A DNA stretch of 64,000 bases from Rhizobium sp. BT03. Lineage in GTDB: Bacteria > Pseudomonadota > Alphaproteobacteria > Rhizobiales > Rhizobiaceae. The stretch lies in NCBI RefSeq assembly GCF_030053155.1, contig NZ_CP125640.1, forward strand, positions 1,116,001-1,180,000, read 5' to 3'. A model generated the notes under the pieces. That model was not told where the DNA came from and ran no database searches. It worked only from the letters and a program-made list of their open reading frames with translations. The position numbers and the translations under genes were made by a program. Shown in pieces: positions 28,108-37,113 of this stretch (the first letter of the stretch is position 1; each line of letters begins with the position of its first letter).

Positions 28108-29352
28108 TCAGTTGATCTTCTTTTTCTTCGGCGGCGTGACGGCAGCGCCGTCATCGGCCGGCTGCTCCTCAGGCTGGCCGTCGACTGCGATATTCGGGTC
28201 CGAGCCCTTGTCGGCTTCGAGCTTGCGCCAGCGCTTGACGTTGGCATTGTGCTCCTCGAGCGTCGCCGCGAAAACATGGCCACCGGTGCCGTCGGCGACG
28301 AAGTAGAGGTCCTGGGTCTTCCAGGGATTGGCGACGGCCTCAAGCGCATCCTTACCCGGATTGGCGATCGGCGTCGGCGGCAGCCCCTTGATGACATAGG
28401 TGTTGTATGGCGTGTCGCGCTTCAGGTCCGACTGGTAGATCGGCCGGTCGGCCGGTTTGCCGTCGCCGCCGAAGAGGCCGTAGATGATCGTCGGATCGGA
28501 CTGCAGGCGCATGCCTTTGCCCAGCCGGTTCAGGAAAACCGAGGCGACATGGGCGCGTTCGTCGGCAACGCCGGTTTCCTTTTCGACGATCGAGGCGAGC
28601 GTGACGAACTCTTCCTTGGATCGCAGCGGCAGCGAGGAGTCGCGCTTGTCCCAAATCTGATCGACGATTTTCTGCTGTGCCGCCGCCATCTGCTGGATGA
28701 TTTCCGAGCGCTTGGTGCCGCGCGAGAACTTGTAGGTATCCGGGCGCAGGCTGCCCTCTTCAGGCAGCGCGGCCGGCAGGTCGCCTTCCAGTACCTGATC
28801 CTCCAGCATGCGGTTGAACATCTGGCGGACCGTCAGGCCCTCGGGGAAGGAAACGGAATAGAGAATGGATTTGCCCGATTTCAGAAGCTCCATGATATCG
28901 CTCATCGAGGCCCTGGCCTTGATCTCATACTCACCGGCCTTCAGGCTCTCGCCGGCAGACAGATGCGTCGCCGTGAGATAGCGGAAGATCCGGGCATCGC
29001 TGATGATCGCATTGCGCTCGAGGTTCGTGGCGATTTCGGCGAGACCCGCGCCATTGCGGATGATGAAATTGGTGTTGGTCTGCAGCGGACCGGGATTCCG
29101 ATAGGTCGAGGTGGCGTAGTAGAAGCCGATGACGGCGACGACACAGACCAGCACCGCCATCGTCATGATGAAATTCAGGAAAAGAACGACCTGGCCGCGG
29201 GCTTTCTTGGACCGTTTCGGCGGCTCCGGAACGCGCTCCGGACGCAGGGCTTCGCTCGGCGACTTCGGGATGATCGGTCCCTTCTGCGCTTGCCGGCCGT
29301 TCTCGCCCTGCGGGGTATCGTTGCTCTGGTTCGTCGTATCGCTCACCGGCAA
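28108..29352 (-). CDS. mltG: endolytic murein transglycosylase
   Basis: Inner-membrane enzyme that cuts nascent glycan strands and so sets their length. 414 residues: a proline- and lysine-rich cytoplasmic part (1-48), one membrane helix (about 50-76, NFIMTMAVLVCVVAVIGFYY), a LysM-like subdomain, then the YceG domain with the catalytic glutamate in ASIVEKETGVADERAHVA (about 257) and FLNRLGKGMRLQSDPTIIYG. The Asp/Lys-rich tail (KKKKIN) is unusual only in detail. In enterics mltG sits in the fab-pabC-mltG-tmk group; here it follows fabF. Confidence 0.95.
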   Translation of the reverse strand: MPVSDTTNQSNDTPQGENGRQAQKGPIIPKSPSEALRPERVPEPPKRSKKARGQVVLFLNFIMTMAVLVCVVAVIGFYYATSTYRNPGPLQTNTNFIIRNGAGLAEIATNLERNAIISDARIFRYLTATHLSAGESLKAGEYEIKARASMSDIMELLKSGKSILYSVSFPEGLTVRQMFNRMLEDQVLEGDLPAALPEEGSLRPDTYKFSRGTKRSEIIQQMAAAQQKIVDQIWDKRDSSLPLRSKEEFVTLASIVEKETGVADERAHVASVFLNRLGKGMRLQSDPTIIYGLFGGDGKPADRPIYQSDLKRDTPYNTYVIKGLPPTPIANPGKDALEAVANPWKTQDLYFVADGTGGHVFAATLEEHNANVKRWRKLEADKGSDPNIAVDGQPEEQPADDGAAVTPPKKKKIN

Positions 29353-29525
29353 TCCTCTAAAACTTGACCCTCACTTCGCTATTTCGCGAAGCAATGCGGC
29401 AAAAGCAGGTTCTGCCGCCGTTCAACGGCGCCGCTGCCGGTCGTTATGCGCCCGCAGGCGCTGCTGCGCAATGCAGAGGAGCGGCCGTCGCGGCGCAAGG
29501 GACACTTATTGCGCCGCGCTGGCTG

Positions 29526-30788
29526 TTATTGCGCGTAGCGGCGCAGGACGAGCGACGCATTCGTGCCGCCGAATCCGAACGAGTTGGACAGCGCCACATT
29601 GATTTCCCGCTCGCGCGCCTTGTGCGGGACAAGATCGATCGCCGTCTCGCGTTCGGGATTGTCGAGATTGAGCGTCGGCGGCGCGATATTGTCGCGGATG
29701 GCAAGCGTGGTGAAGATCGCCTCGATCGCGCCGGCGGCACCGAGAAGGTGCCCCGTCGCCGACTTGGTCGAGGACATCGAGATCTTCGACGCCGCATTGC
29801 CGACCAGCCGCTCGACGGCGCCGAGTTCGATCGTGTCGGCCATGGTCGAAGTGCCGTGGGCGTTGATGTAATCGATATCGGCCGGCGTCAGGCCGGCTCG
29901 CTTCAGCGCCATCGCCATGCAGCGGCCGGCGCCCTCACCGTCTTCGGACGGCGCGGTGATGTGATAGGCATCGCCCGACAGGCCGTAGCCGACGATTTCG
30001 GCATAGATCCTGGCGCCGCGCGCCTTGGCGTGTTCCAGTTCCTCGAGCACGACGATGCCGGCACCCTCGCCCATGACGAAGCCGTCACGGTCGCGGTCAT
30101 AGGGGCGCGAGGCCTTCTGCGGGTCGTCGTTGTGCTGGGTCGACAGTGCCTTGCAGGCAGCAAAGCCGGCGAGCGAAATGCGGCTGACGGGAGATTCCGT
30201 GCCGCCGGCGACCATGACGTCGGCGTCACCCAGCGCGATCAGCCGTGCGGCATCGCCGATCGCATGCGCGCCCGTCGAGCAGGCGGTGACGACCGAATGA
30301 TTGGGTCCGCGCAGCTTGTGGCGGATCGAGACCTGGCCGGAGACGAGGTTGATCAGGCGGCCGGGAATGAAGAAGGGGGAGATGCGGCGCGGGCCTTTGT
30401 CGCGCAGGGTGTAGCCCGCCTCGACGATGCCTTCGATGCCGCCGATGCCGGAGCCGATCAGCACGCCGGTGGCGATCTGGTCCTCATCGGTCTCGGGATG
30501 CCAGCCGGCATCGGCAAGCGCCATCTCGGCGGCGGCCATGCCGTAGATGATGAAGGGATCGACCTTGCGCTGCTCTTTCGGCTCCATCCACTGATCGACA
30601 TTGAAGGTGCCGTCGGTGCCGTCGCCGATGGGAATACGGCAGGCGATCTTGGCGGGAAGGTCGTCGACCTCGAATTCGGTGACGAGGCGGGCGCCGTTCT
30701 GACCGGCCAGCAGCCGCGACCACGTCACCTCTGTTCCGCATCCCAAGGGTGATACCATGCCGGTACCTGTTATGACGACACGTCTCAT
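29526..30788 (-). CDS. fabF: beta-ketoacyl-ACP synthase II
   Basis: Condenses acyl-ACP with malonyl-ACP in fatty acid elongation and tunes unsaturated fatty acid content with temperature in E. coli. 420 residues with the Cys-His-His triad: cysteine in VTACSTGAHAIGDA (about 169), histidines in INAHGTST and SATGHLLGAAGA. The N terminus RRVVITGTGMVSPLG is standard. It follows acpP across a hairpin terminator, on the same strand as fabD and fabG. The 173 bp gap to mltG holds no recognisable signal. Confidence 0.97.
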   Translation of the reverse strand: MRRVVITGTGMVSPLGCGTEVTWSRLLAGQNGARLVTEFEVDDLPAKIACRIPIGDGTDGTFNVDQWMEPKEQRKVDPFIIYGMAAAEMALADAGWHPETDEDQIATGVLIGSGIGGIEGIVEAGYTLRDKGPRRISPFFIPGRLINLVSGQVSIRHKLRGPNHSVVTACSTGAHAIGDAARLIALGDADVMVAGGTESPVSRISLAGFAACKALSTQHNDDPQKASRPYDRDRDGFVMGEGAGIVVLEELEHAKARGARIYAEIVGYGLSGDAYHITAPSEDGEGAGRCMAMALKRAGLTPADIDYINAHGTSTMADTIELGAVERLVGNAASKISMSSTKSATGHLLGAAGAIEAIFTTLAIRDNIAPPTLNLDNPERETAIDLVPHKAREREINVALSNSFGFGGTNASLVLRRYAQ

Positions 30789-30837
30789 CGCGTGCTTCCC
30801 CCCGTCTTATGTTCTATGGAGAAATATGCCGAAAAGA

Positions 30838-30864
30838 AAAGGGCGGACTCCAGGCCCGCCCTTT
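30838..30864 (-). terminator. intrinsic terminator after acpP
   Basis: On the minus strand, AAAGGGCGG pairs with CCGCCCTTT over a 9-base loop, followed by the T-rich TTCTTTTC. It lies 15 bp after the acpP stop and before fabF, so abundant acpP mRNA can end here with partial read-through to fabF. Confidence 0.8.
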
Positions 30865-30879
30865 CTCAAACTTACAGGA

Positions 30880-31116
30880 TCAGGCCTGGGCCTTCTCGAT
30901 AAACTTCACGGCATCGCCGACCGTCAGGATCGAGTCGGCAGCGTCGTCGGGAATTTCAACGCCGAATTCTTCTTCGAAAGCCATGACAAGTTCGACCGTG
31001 TCGAGCGAGTCGGCGCCCAGATCGTCGATAAAGCTGGCGCTCTCGACGACCTTGTCGGCATCGACGCCAAGATGATCAATAACAATTTTCTTTACGCGTT
31101 CTGCGATATCGCTCAT
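30880..31116 (-). CDS. acpP: acyl carrier protein
   Basis: Carries the growing fatty acyl chain on a 4'-phosphopantetheine arm. 78 residues, acidic, with the attachment serine in [17 protein letters not shown] (about residue 37). This is the housekeeping AcpP and not NodF or AcpXL, judged by length and motif. A clear terminator follows, and a 285 bp gap separates it from fabG, so it probably has its own promoter, as expected for one of the most abundant proteins. Confidence 0.97.
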   Translation of the reverse strand: MSDIAERVKKIVIDHLGVDADKVVESASFIDDLGADSLDTVELVMAFEEEFGVEIPDDAADSILTVGDAVKFIEKAQA

Positions 31117-31401
31117 GTCGGTTTCCTCGACTTTATGTCCTGATCGGAATGCCGTTGCGGCACCCTACCCTGTTTCAGCCTGCGATGTTTTCAGACATCC
31201 TCGGCAAACTCGTTTACCCGGCTTCAGAGATGTCCCAGGCTTGCAAAAAGCGCGCCGGTCCGTCTGCTTTCTCGGGACGACTGTTGACAGTCATGGCCCG
31301 CTTAACATGCTTTAGGTCTGCCGCAAAGCGAGAAAATCAACGGTTCGTGATTGCTCAACATGCTATTGGCGGAAATACTCGCATGCCGGCGGTTTGTCGT
31401 T
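31117..31401. other. fabG-acpP gap, probable acpP promoter region
   Basis: 285 bp, long compared with other gaps in this gene group. It contains an isolated palindrome, GACTGT-TG-ACAGTC (31279-31292). I could not place a convincing -35/-10 pair for acpP on the minus strand. No open frame on either strand looks coding. Confidence 0.4.
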
Positions 31402-32139
31402 TCAGATCATCGCCATGCCGCCGTTTACGTGCAGCGTCTGACCCGTCATATAGGCGGCCTCGGAGGATGCAAGATAAGCGACCGCCGAAGCGACCTCCCC
31501 GCCCGTGCCCATGCGCTTCATCGGGATCGCCCCCATGATCGCTTCCTTCTGCTTGTCGTTCAGCTTGCCGGTCATGGCGCTTTCGATGAAGCCGGGCGCG
31601 ACGCAGTTGACCGTCACGTTGCGGGTGGCGATTTCCTGCGCCAGCGACTTGGTGAAGCCGATCATGCCGGCCTTGGAGGCGCAGTAGTTGGCCTGGCCCG
31701 GATTGCCGGTGACGCCGACGACGGAGGTGATGTTGATGATGCGGCCATAACGGCGGCGCATCATCGGATGCGTCAATTCGCGCGTCAGGCGGAAAGTCGA
31801 CGTCAGGTTCACTTCGAGAACGGCGTCCCAATCTTCGTCGCTCATGCGCACGAAGAGGCCATCCTTGGTGATGCCGGCATTGTTGACGAGGATATCGACG
31901 CCTTCGAGTTCGGCTTCGGCCTTCTGGCCGAGCGCCTTGACTTCATCGCGGTCGGAGAGGTTTGCCGGAAAGATCTTGACGCGCTCGCCGAGGTCGGCCG
32001 CCAGCGCTTCCAGCTTCTCGACGCGGGTGCCATGCAGGCCGACGATGGCGCCCTGCTTATGCAGAAGGCGGGCGATTTCCTCGCCGATACCGCCCGATGC
32101 GCCGGTGACGAGAGCCTTGCGGCCGGAAAGATCGAACAT
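31402..32139 (-). CDS. fabG: 3-oxoacyl-ACP reductase
   Basis: NADPH-dependent reduction of beta-ketoacyl-ACP in each fatty acid cycle. 245 residues, short-chain dehydrogenase fold: cofactor motif TGASGGIGEEIA near the start, NNAGITKDGL, catalytic Ser in NITSVVGVTG, and Tyr-x3-Lys in YCASKAGMIGF (about 151-155). The NITKDGLF-type motif and its place right behind fabD mark it as FabG proper and not one of the many paralogous reductases. The gap to fabD is 32 bp. Confidence 0.96.
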   Translation of the reverse strand: MFDLSGRKALVTGASGGIGEEIARLLHKQGAIVGLHGTRVEKLEALAADLGERVKIFPANLSDRDEVKALGQKAEAELEGVDILVNNAGITKDGLFVRMSDEDWDAVLEVNLTSTFRLTRELTHPMMRRRYGRIINITSVVGVTGNPGQANYCASKAGMIGFTKSLAQEIATRNVTVNCVAPGFIESAMTGKLNDKQKEAIMGAIPMKRMGTGGEVASAVAYLASSEAAYMTGQTLHVNGGMAMI

Positions 32140-32171
32140 GGAAACGTTCCTTATATCTCTGGAAATACCAA

Positions 32172-33116
32172 TCAGGCCATGAGGGCGGCAACAGTCGCGT
32201 CGATATCCGCCGGACCGTTGACGGAGATGCCGCTGACTGTCTTGTCGATGCGCCGCGCAAGGCCGGTCAGCACCTTGCCGGAACCGAGTTCATAAAGCGT
32301 CGTGACGCCGTTGCCGGCGAACCATTCCACCGTCTCGCGCCAGCGGACCTGACCTGTCACCTGCTCGACGAGCAAGCTGGCGATCTCATCGGCACCCGTC
32401 ACCGGGGCGGCGCGGACATTGGCGATGAGAGGCACGACCGGATCGGACTTGGCGACCGTCGCCAGCGCCGCGCGCATGGCCTCGGCGGCGGGAGCCATCA
32501 GCTTGGAATGGAAGGGAGCGGAGACCGGCAGCAGGATGGCGCGCTTGGCGCCCTTGTCGGTCGCAAGGCCGGCAGCCTTTTCGACGGCCGCCTTCTCGCC
32601 CGAGATGACGATCTGGCCGCCGCCATTGTCGTTGGCGATCTGGCAGGCGCCGGTCGCCGCAGCCTCTTCGCAGACGGCGACGACGTCGGCATGTTCGAGC
32701 CCGATGATCGCCGCCATGGCGCCGACGCCGACGGGGACGGCCGCCTGCATGGCATTGCCGCGGATGCGTAACAGCCGAGCCGTGTCAGCGAGCGAAAAGG
32801 TGCCCGCCGCGCAAAGGGCCGAATATTCGCCGAGCGAGTGACCGGCGACATAGGCAACCTTGGACTTCAGATCCAGCCCCTTGGCCTCAAGAATGCGGAT
32901 GACGGCGATCGAGACGGCCATCAGCGCCGGCTGGGCGTTCGCCGTCAGGGTCAACGTATCCTCGGGACCGTTGAACATGACGTCCGAAAGCTTTTCACCG
33001 AGCGCCTCATCGACCTCGTCGAAAACGGCGCGGGCTTCGGCGAAATTCTCGGCCAAGTCCTTGCCCATGCCGACGGCCTGACTGCCCTGACCGGGAAAAG
33101 TGAAAGCAATGGTCAT
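32172..33116 (-). CDS. fabD: malonyl-CoA:ACP transacylase
   Basis: Loads malonyl groups onto ACP, starting fatty acid synthesis. 314 residues with FTFPGQGSQAVGMGKDL at the N terminus, the active-site GHSLGEYSAL (Ser about 93), an arginine in LLRIRGNAMQ and the histidine in VSAPFHSKLM (about 200). It is the first gene of the fab group on this strand and is divergent from an aldo/keto reductase across about 215 bp that should hold both promoters. Confidence 0.97.
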   Translation of the reverse strand: MTIAFTFPGQGSQAVGMGKDLAENFAEARAVFDEVDEALGEKLSDVMFNGPEDTLTLTANAQPALMAVSIAVIRILEAKGLDLKSKVAYVAGHSLGEYSALCAAGTFSLADTARLLRIRGNAMQAAVPVGVGAMAAIIGLEHADVVAVCEEAAATGACQIANDNGGGQIVISGEKAAVEKAAGLATDKGAKRAILLPVSAPFHSKLMAPAAEAMRAALATVAKSDPVVPLIANVRAAPVTGADEIASLLVEQVTGQVRWRETVEWFAGNGVTTLYELGSGKVLTGLARRIDKTVSGISVNGPADIDATVAALMA

Positions 33117-33332
33117 TCTCGTGTCCCTGGCTCATGCCCCTGATTGCGCGCGCCCCGCGAGGCGTTTTGCCTCCAATTGACATTCTTTCCGGCAGAGTCA
33201 AGTGGCGGCTCTTTCTCCGCAAAGCCTTTCGCACCGGCGCAAAAGCCAGGTCTTTGCTCTTGCGCTCGGCCAAATCCGGCCTAGATTTGCCCGGTCCTCC
33301 CCAAGGCTTCAGCTCTCTCCCAAGGTTTTCTC

Positions 33333-34376
33333 ATGAAGTATAATTCACTCGGCCGCACCGACATTTCCGTTTCAGAAATCTGCCTTGGCACCATGACCTG
33401 GGGTTCGCAGAACAGCGAAACCGACGCCCATGCACAGATGGATTACGCCGTCGAAAAGGGCGTCAATTTCTTCGATACCGCCGAACTCTACCCGACCACC
33501 CCGGTTTCGCCTGAAACACAGGGCTGGACCGAAGACTATATCGGCAGCTGGTTCGAAAAATCAGGCAAACGCGGGGATATCGTGCTCGCCACCAAGGTCG
33601 CCGGCCGCGGCCGCGACTATATACGCGGCGGCGAAGGCGCCGACGCAAAGAATATCCGGCTGGCGCTCGAGGCCAGCCTGGCGCGGCTGAAGACGGACTA
33701 TGTCGACCTCTACCAGATCCACTGGCCGAACCGCGGCCATTTCCATTTCCGTCAGAACTGGAGCTACGATCCCTTTACCCAGGATCGCGACAAGGCCGTC
33801 GCCAATATGCTCGACATCCTGGAAACGCTCGGGGCACTGGTGAAGGAAGGCAAGATCCGGGCGATCGGCCTTTCCAACGAAACCACCTGGGGCATCCAGA
33901 AATACCTGACGCTGTCAGAACAGAAGAGCCTGCCGCGGGTCGCCAGCGTCCAGAACGAATACAACCTGCTCTACCGCCATTTCGATCTCGATCTCGCCGA
34001 GCTTTCCCATCATGAGGATGTCGGGCTGCTCGCCTATTCGCCGCTCGCCGGCGGCATCCTGACCGGCAAATATGTCGGTGGCGCCAGGCCGAAGGGCTCG
34101 CGCGGCTCGATCAACCACGATATCGGCGGCCGCCTGCAGCCGCTGCAGGAACCGGCGACCAAGGCCTATCTGGAGATCGCCGCCAGATACGGTCTCGACC
34201 CGGCGGCCATGGCGCTCGCCTTCTGCCTGTCGAGACCCTTCATGGCCTCGGCCATCATCGGCGCAACCTCGATGGAGCAGTTGAAAGTCGACATCGGCGC
34301 GGCCGACCTGACGCTTTCGGCCGAGGCACTGGCGGAGATCGCCAAGGTGCATCGGCAGTATCCACTGCCGCTGTAA
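33333..34376 (+). CDS. NADP(H)-dependent aldo/keto reductase (Tas-like)
   Basis: 347 residues, TIM-barrel aldo/keto reductase. Catalytic residues are visible: Asp and Tyr in FFDTAELYP (about 48-56), Lys in VLATKVAGRG, and His in DLYQIHWPNRG (about 130). The sequence is closest in feel to E. coli Tas, whose physiological substrate is unclear. The C-terminal cofactor segment SAIIGATSMEQLKVDIGA is intact. It is divergent from fabD and followed after 68 bp by the TPR protein, with no sign of a shared function. Confidence 0.9.
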   Translation: MKYNSLGRTDISVSEICLGTMTWGSQNSETDAHAQMDYAVEKGVNFFDTAELYPTTPVSPETQGWTEDYIGSWFEKSGKRGDIVLATKVAGRGRDYIRGGEGADAKNIRLALEASLARLKTDYVDLYQIHWPNRGHFHFRQNWSYDPFTQDRDKAVANMLDILETLGALVKEGKIRAIGLSNETTWGIQKYLTLSEQKSLPRVASVQNEYNLLYRHFDLDLAELSHHEDVGLLAYSPLAGGILTGKYVGGARPKGSRGSINHDIGGRLQPLQEPATKAYLEIAARYGLDPAAMALAFCLSRPFMASAIIGATSMEQLKVDIGAADLTLSAEALAEIAKVHRQYPLPL

Positions 34377-34444
34377 AAATCACTCCACTCTCCTTGACCG
34401 TGCAATGCCGGATGTTACGCTTCGGCTCGGCAAGAGGGGATGGA

Positions 34445-36838
34445 ATGTCGATTATTGGTAAGGGGATAGGAGCCGTCGTTCTAGCGATAGCCGGCTCCGC
34501 TTTAGCGGTGGATCCGACGGGAACTACGTCCGGCGTTGCGACCAAAGCATTGGGAATCGCTGCCGGGCTTGCCGGTGATATCGCCGGCAACGAAGCTCAC
34601 GCTGCCTACACCGCTTTTGGTGACCGTTACGCGGCCGCACTCTTCAGGCGCCATCCAGAGATTGACCGCAATCACCATATTATAATGGCGCTGCGACTTT
34701 CGCACCTCGACGCGACCGAAACGATCCTTGCACGTTTCGACGAAGCAGGCCGCAACGATTTCAACGATATGCGGCAGGTCGAAGCTGAGCGCGTCTCAGC
34801 GTTGCTATGGTCCTATCTGAAGGAAGCGCGGAAGTTCAACAGCGACGGTGCGGCATCCGCGGAAGAAAAAAACATTCTCAGCATCCTGCCCACAGCCTAT
34901 GAAACCGCTCTCGCCGCTCGAAGCGGTGCTGCGCCTGATGCGGCCACTGTCCGCAAAGAACTGGAAGATAACGTGCTCAGGGAATTGTCCGTCGAGATCG
35001 GCGACACCTTACCCGCCCTATTAATGGCCGCTTTCCACGGTGGTACGAACGGAAATGACGGCTGGCACGATCTTTTCGTCCGGGCGGCCTCGGGAAGATT
35101 AAAGGACAACGAGGCATTCAAGGCGATATGGAATGCGGAGCAACTGGCGCGGATCGGCGCCATTCTGGATTCTGTCGATAAGAAGATAGGCCGGGTCCTC
35201 GACGGACAAACTACAGCAGAAAGAGAGGCCGAACGACGCCACAATGAGCAGATGGAGATGCAGGCGCGGATTCTCGATTTCGTGTCAGAGGAAAAGGGCA
35301 TCCCTGTAAAAGAATTGGAACCTGTTCTCGCGCGGTTGATTGGTCATTCCGATGTACCCCGGGACAAGATCGCCCGGGTGCTCGCCGATGCAGTGGATGA
35401 CCTTCTTGCCCGCTCCCGGACACTGGCGATCATTCACAATGATCATCCCGAAATCGATCGCGCCATTAACGCCGCACGCAAGAAGCTGGAAACCCTGGAT
35501 ATCGAAGGTGCACTCGCAACCGTGCGCGAAGCGCAGAGGAAGCAAGCCTTGCAACGGCGCGATCAGGACAAGGAAGATGCGAGACTTTTCCTCGAAGAAG
35601 CAGATATACTTATGCCTCTTTACGATCACGGCGGCGTAGTTGCAGCTTTACAACAAGCGCTGATGCTCGATCCCGACCTAATATGGCGATGGGATCAACT
35701 TGGCGACGAACTGCGAAAAACGGGCCAGCGTTTGAACGCGGTTGCTGCATTTGAAGCGGCCTTGGAGGCTGCGTTTAAGGTAGGAGACGAACGTGCAATT
35801 GGTGTTTTGTACGAGAGGATCGGCGACATGTGCCGGGCGGAAGGCGATGCCAAAGGGGCTCTTCAAGCCTACCGAAACGGTCTCAATATCGCAAAGGCAC
35901 TTGCCGAGCGCGATCCCAGCAACGCAGAATGGCAGCGAGATCTCTCCATTTGTTATGACAATATTGGCAACATCCGCCGGGCCGAGGGCGACGCCAAGGG
36001 CGCTCTTCAAGCCTATCGGAACGCTCTCGATATCGCAAAGGCACTTGCCGAACGCGACCCCGGCAATGCCCAATGGCAGCGAGATCTTTCTGTCAGCTAT
36101 GACAAGATCGGCGACATCCGTCGGACCGAAGCCGACGCCAAGGGCGCTCTGCAAGCCTATCAGGACAGCCTCAACATTCGAAAAACACTTGCCGAACGCG
36201 ATCCCGGCAATGCCCAATGGCAGCGGGATCTTTCCTTCAGCTACAACAAGATCGGCAACATCCGTCAGGCCGACGGTAACGCCCAGGGCGCTCTGCAAGC
36301 CTATCAGGACAGCCTCGACATTCGAAAAACACTTGCCGAACACGATCCCGGCAACGCCGAATGGCAGCGCGATCTTTCCATCAGCTATGACAATATCGGC
36401 GGCATGCGTCGGGCCGAAGGCGACGCAAAGGGCACTCTTCAGGCCTATCAGGACAGCATCGATATCGCAAAGGCGCTTGCCGAACGCGATCCCGGTAATG
36501 CCGAATGGCAGCACGATCTTTCCATCAGCTATGACAGGATCGGCGACATGCGTCGGGCCGAAGGCGACGCCAAGGGCGCTCTTCAGGCCTATCAGGACAG
36601 CATCGACATTCGAAAAACGCTTATCGAGCGCGATCCCGACAATGTCGAATGGCAGCGCGGTATGATCACGAGCTTGGTGAAGTTAGCTGAATGCGAACCG
36701 GAGAATGCATCGACGCACTATGCAATGGCATTGAAAATAGCGCTGACTCTGAGCATCTCGGGCAAGCTTGCACCGACCGAGGCCTGGATTCCGGATGATT
36801 TGGCTCAACGATTAGAGGCAACCCACACAAGCAGCTAG
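34445..36838 (+). CDS. large TPR-repeat protein with N-terminal unknown domain
   Basis: 797 residues from ATG 34445, preceded by AGAGGGGA. A short hydrophobic glycine-rich N terminus (about 1-55) could insert in the membrane; then a helical region without a recognised family (about 60-420) that includes a coiled-coil stretch (AEREAERRHNEQMEMQARIL). One degenerate TPR (about 420-455) leads into six near-identical 48-residue TPR-like repeats (456-743), each with W-Q-R-D-L-S and G-D-A-K-G-A-L-Q-A-Y. Such repeat arrays occur in scaffolding and in signalling or conflict proteins. GC content and codon use are visibly lower than in the flanking core genes, suggesting transfer. No effector domain is visible, so the function is unknown. 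Confidence 0.85.
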   Translation: MSIIGKGIGAVVLAIAGSALAVDPTGTTSGVATKALGIAAGLAGDIAGNEAHAAYTAFGDRYAAALFRRHPEIDRNHHIIMALRLSHLDATETILARFDEAGRNDFNDMRQVEAERVSALLWSYLKEARKFNSDGAASAEEKNILSILPTAYETALAARSGAAPDAATVRKELEDNVLRELSVEIGDTLPALLMAAFHGGTNGNDGWHDLFVRAASGRLKDNEAFKAIWNAEQLARIGAILDSVDKKIGRVLDGQTTAEREAERRHNEQMEMQARILDFVSEEKGIPVKELEPVLARLIGHSDVPRDKIARVLADAVDDLLARSRTLAIIHNDHPEIDRAINAARKKLETLDIEGALATVREAQRKQALQRRDQDKEDARLFLEEADILMPLYDHGGVVAALQQALMLDPDLIWRWDQLGDELRKTGQRLNAVAAFEAALEAAFKVGDERAIGVLYERIGDMCRAEGDAKGALQAYRNGLNIAKALAERDPSNAEWQRDLSICYDNIGNIRRAEGDAKGALQAYRNALDIAKALAERDPGNAQWQRDLSVSYDKIGDIRRTEADAKGALQAYQDSLNIRKTLAERDPGNAQWQRDLSFSYNKIGNIRQADGNAQGALQAYQDSLDIRKTLAEHDPGNAEWQRDLSISYDNIGGMRRAEGDAKGTLQAYQDSIDIAKALAERDPGNAEWQHDLSISYDRIGDMRRAEGDAKGALQAYQDSIDIRKTLIERDPDNVEWQRGMITSLVKLAECEPENASTHYAMALKIALTLSISGKLAPTEAWIPDDLAQRLEATHTSS
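35810..36673 (+). repeat. six tandem 144-bp coding repeats (48 residues each)
   Basis: Units begin at 35810, 35954, 36098, 36242, 36386 and 36530, each encoding a segment of the form Y-x-x-I-G-x-x-R-R-A-E-G-D-A-K ... E-R-D-P-G-N-A-x-W-Q-R-D-L-S. Identity is high at the DNA level, including silent sites, in phrases such as GCCTATCAGGACAGC and AATGGCAGCG, so the array expanded recently. Unit boundaries were chosen at the tyrosine codon and are arbitrary. Confidence 0.9.
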
Positions 36839-36866
36839 GCATCTCTTGCGAATTTCCCTTCCAACT

Positions 36867-36895
36867 CTTGCCTTTCCCCGAAAAATCCGTATAAG
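36867..36895 (+). promoter_or_regulatory. probable housekeeping promoter of the rpsF operon
   Basis: CTTGCC (36867-36872), a 17-base spacer and TATAAG (36890-36895), a good fit to the rhizobial sigma-70 pattern CTTGAC-N17-CTATAT. It would give a leader of about 210 bases before rpsF, which could fold and serve ribosomal protein feedback; I recognise no known leader motif. Confidence 0.5.
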
Positions 36896-37113
36896 CCGCG
36901 CTGTTCGTTAACCCGGTCTTCTGGCTGGTGGCTGAACGGAGGGCCGGTTTCCTCGGAAATCGTTCGGAACGGAAGCGTTCCAGCCTCCCGTGTCTCCGCT
37001 CTCGACCGTCTCGAAAAACGCTTTCTTGCCTGGGTCCGCCCAATCAGGAGCAGTCGTTGAGGCTTAGCCGCCGAATATCGGGTTGAACCAAACGCAAGAA
37101 AGGCAAAGCTGTC

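Noticed and set aside
35810..36673. Regularly spaced repeats resembling a CRISPR-like array
   Set aside because: Units are 144 bp, contiguous, in frame and encode TPR helices; there are no unique spacers.
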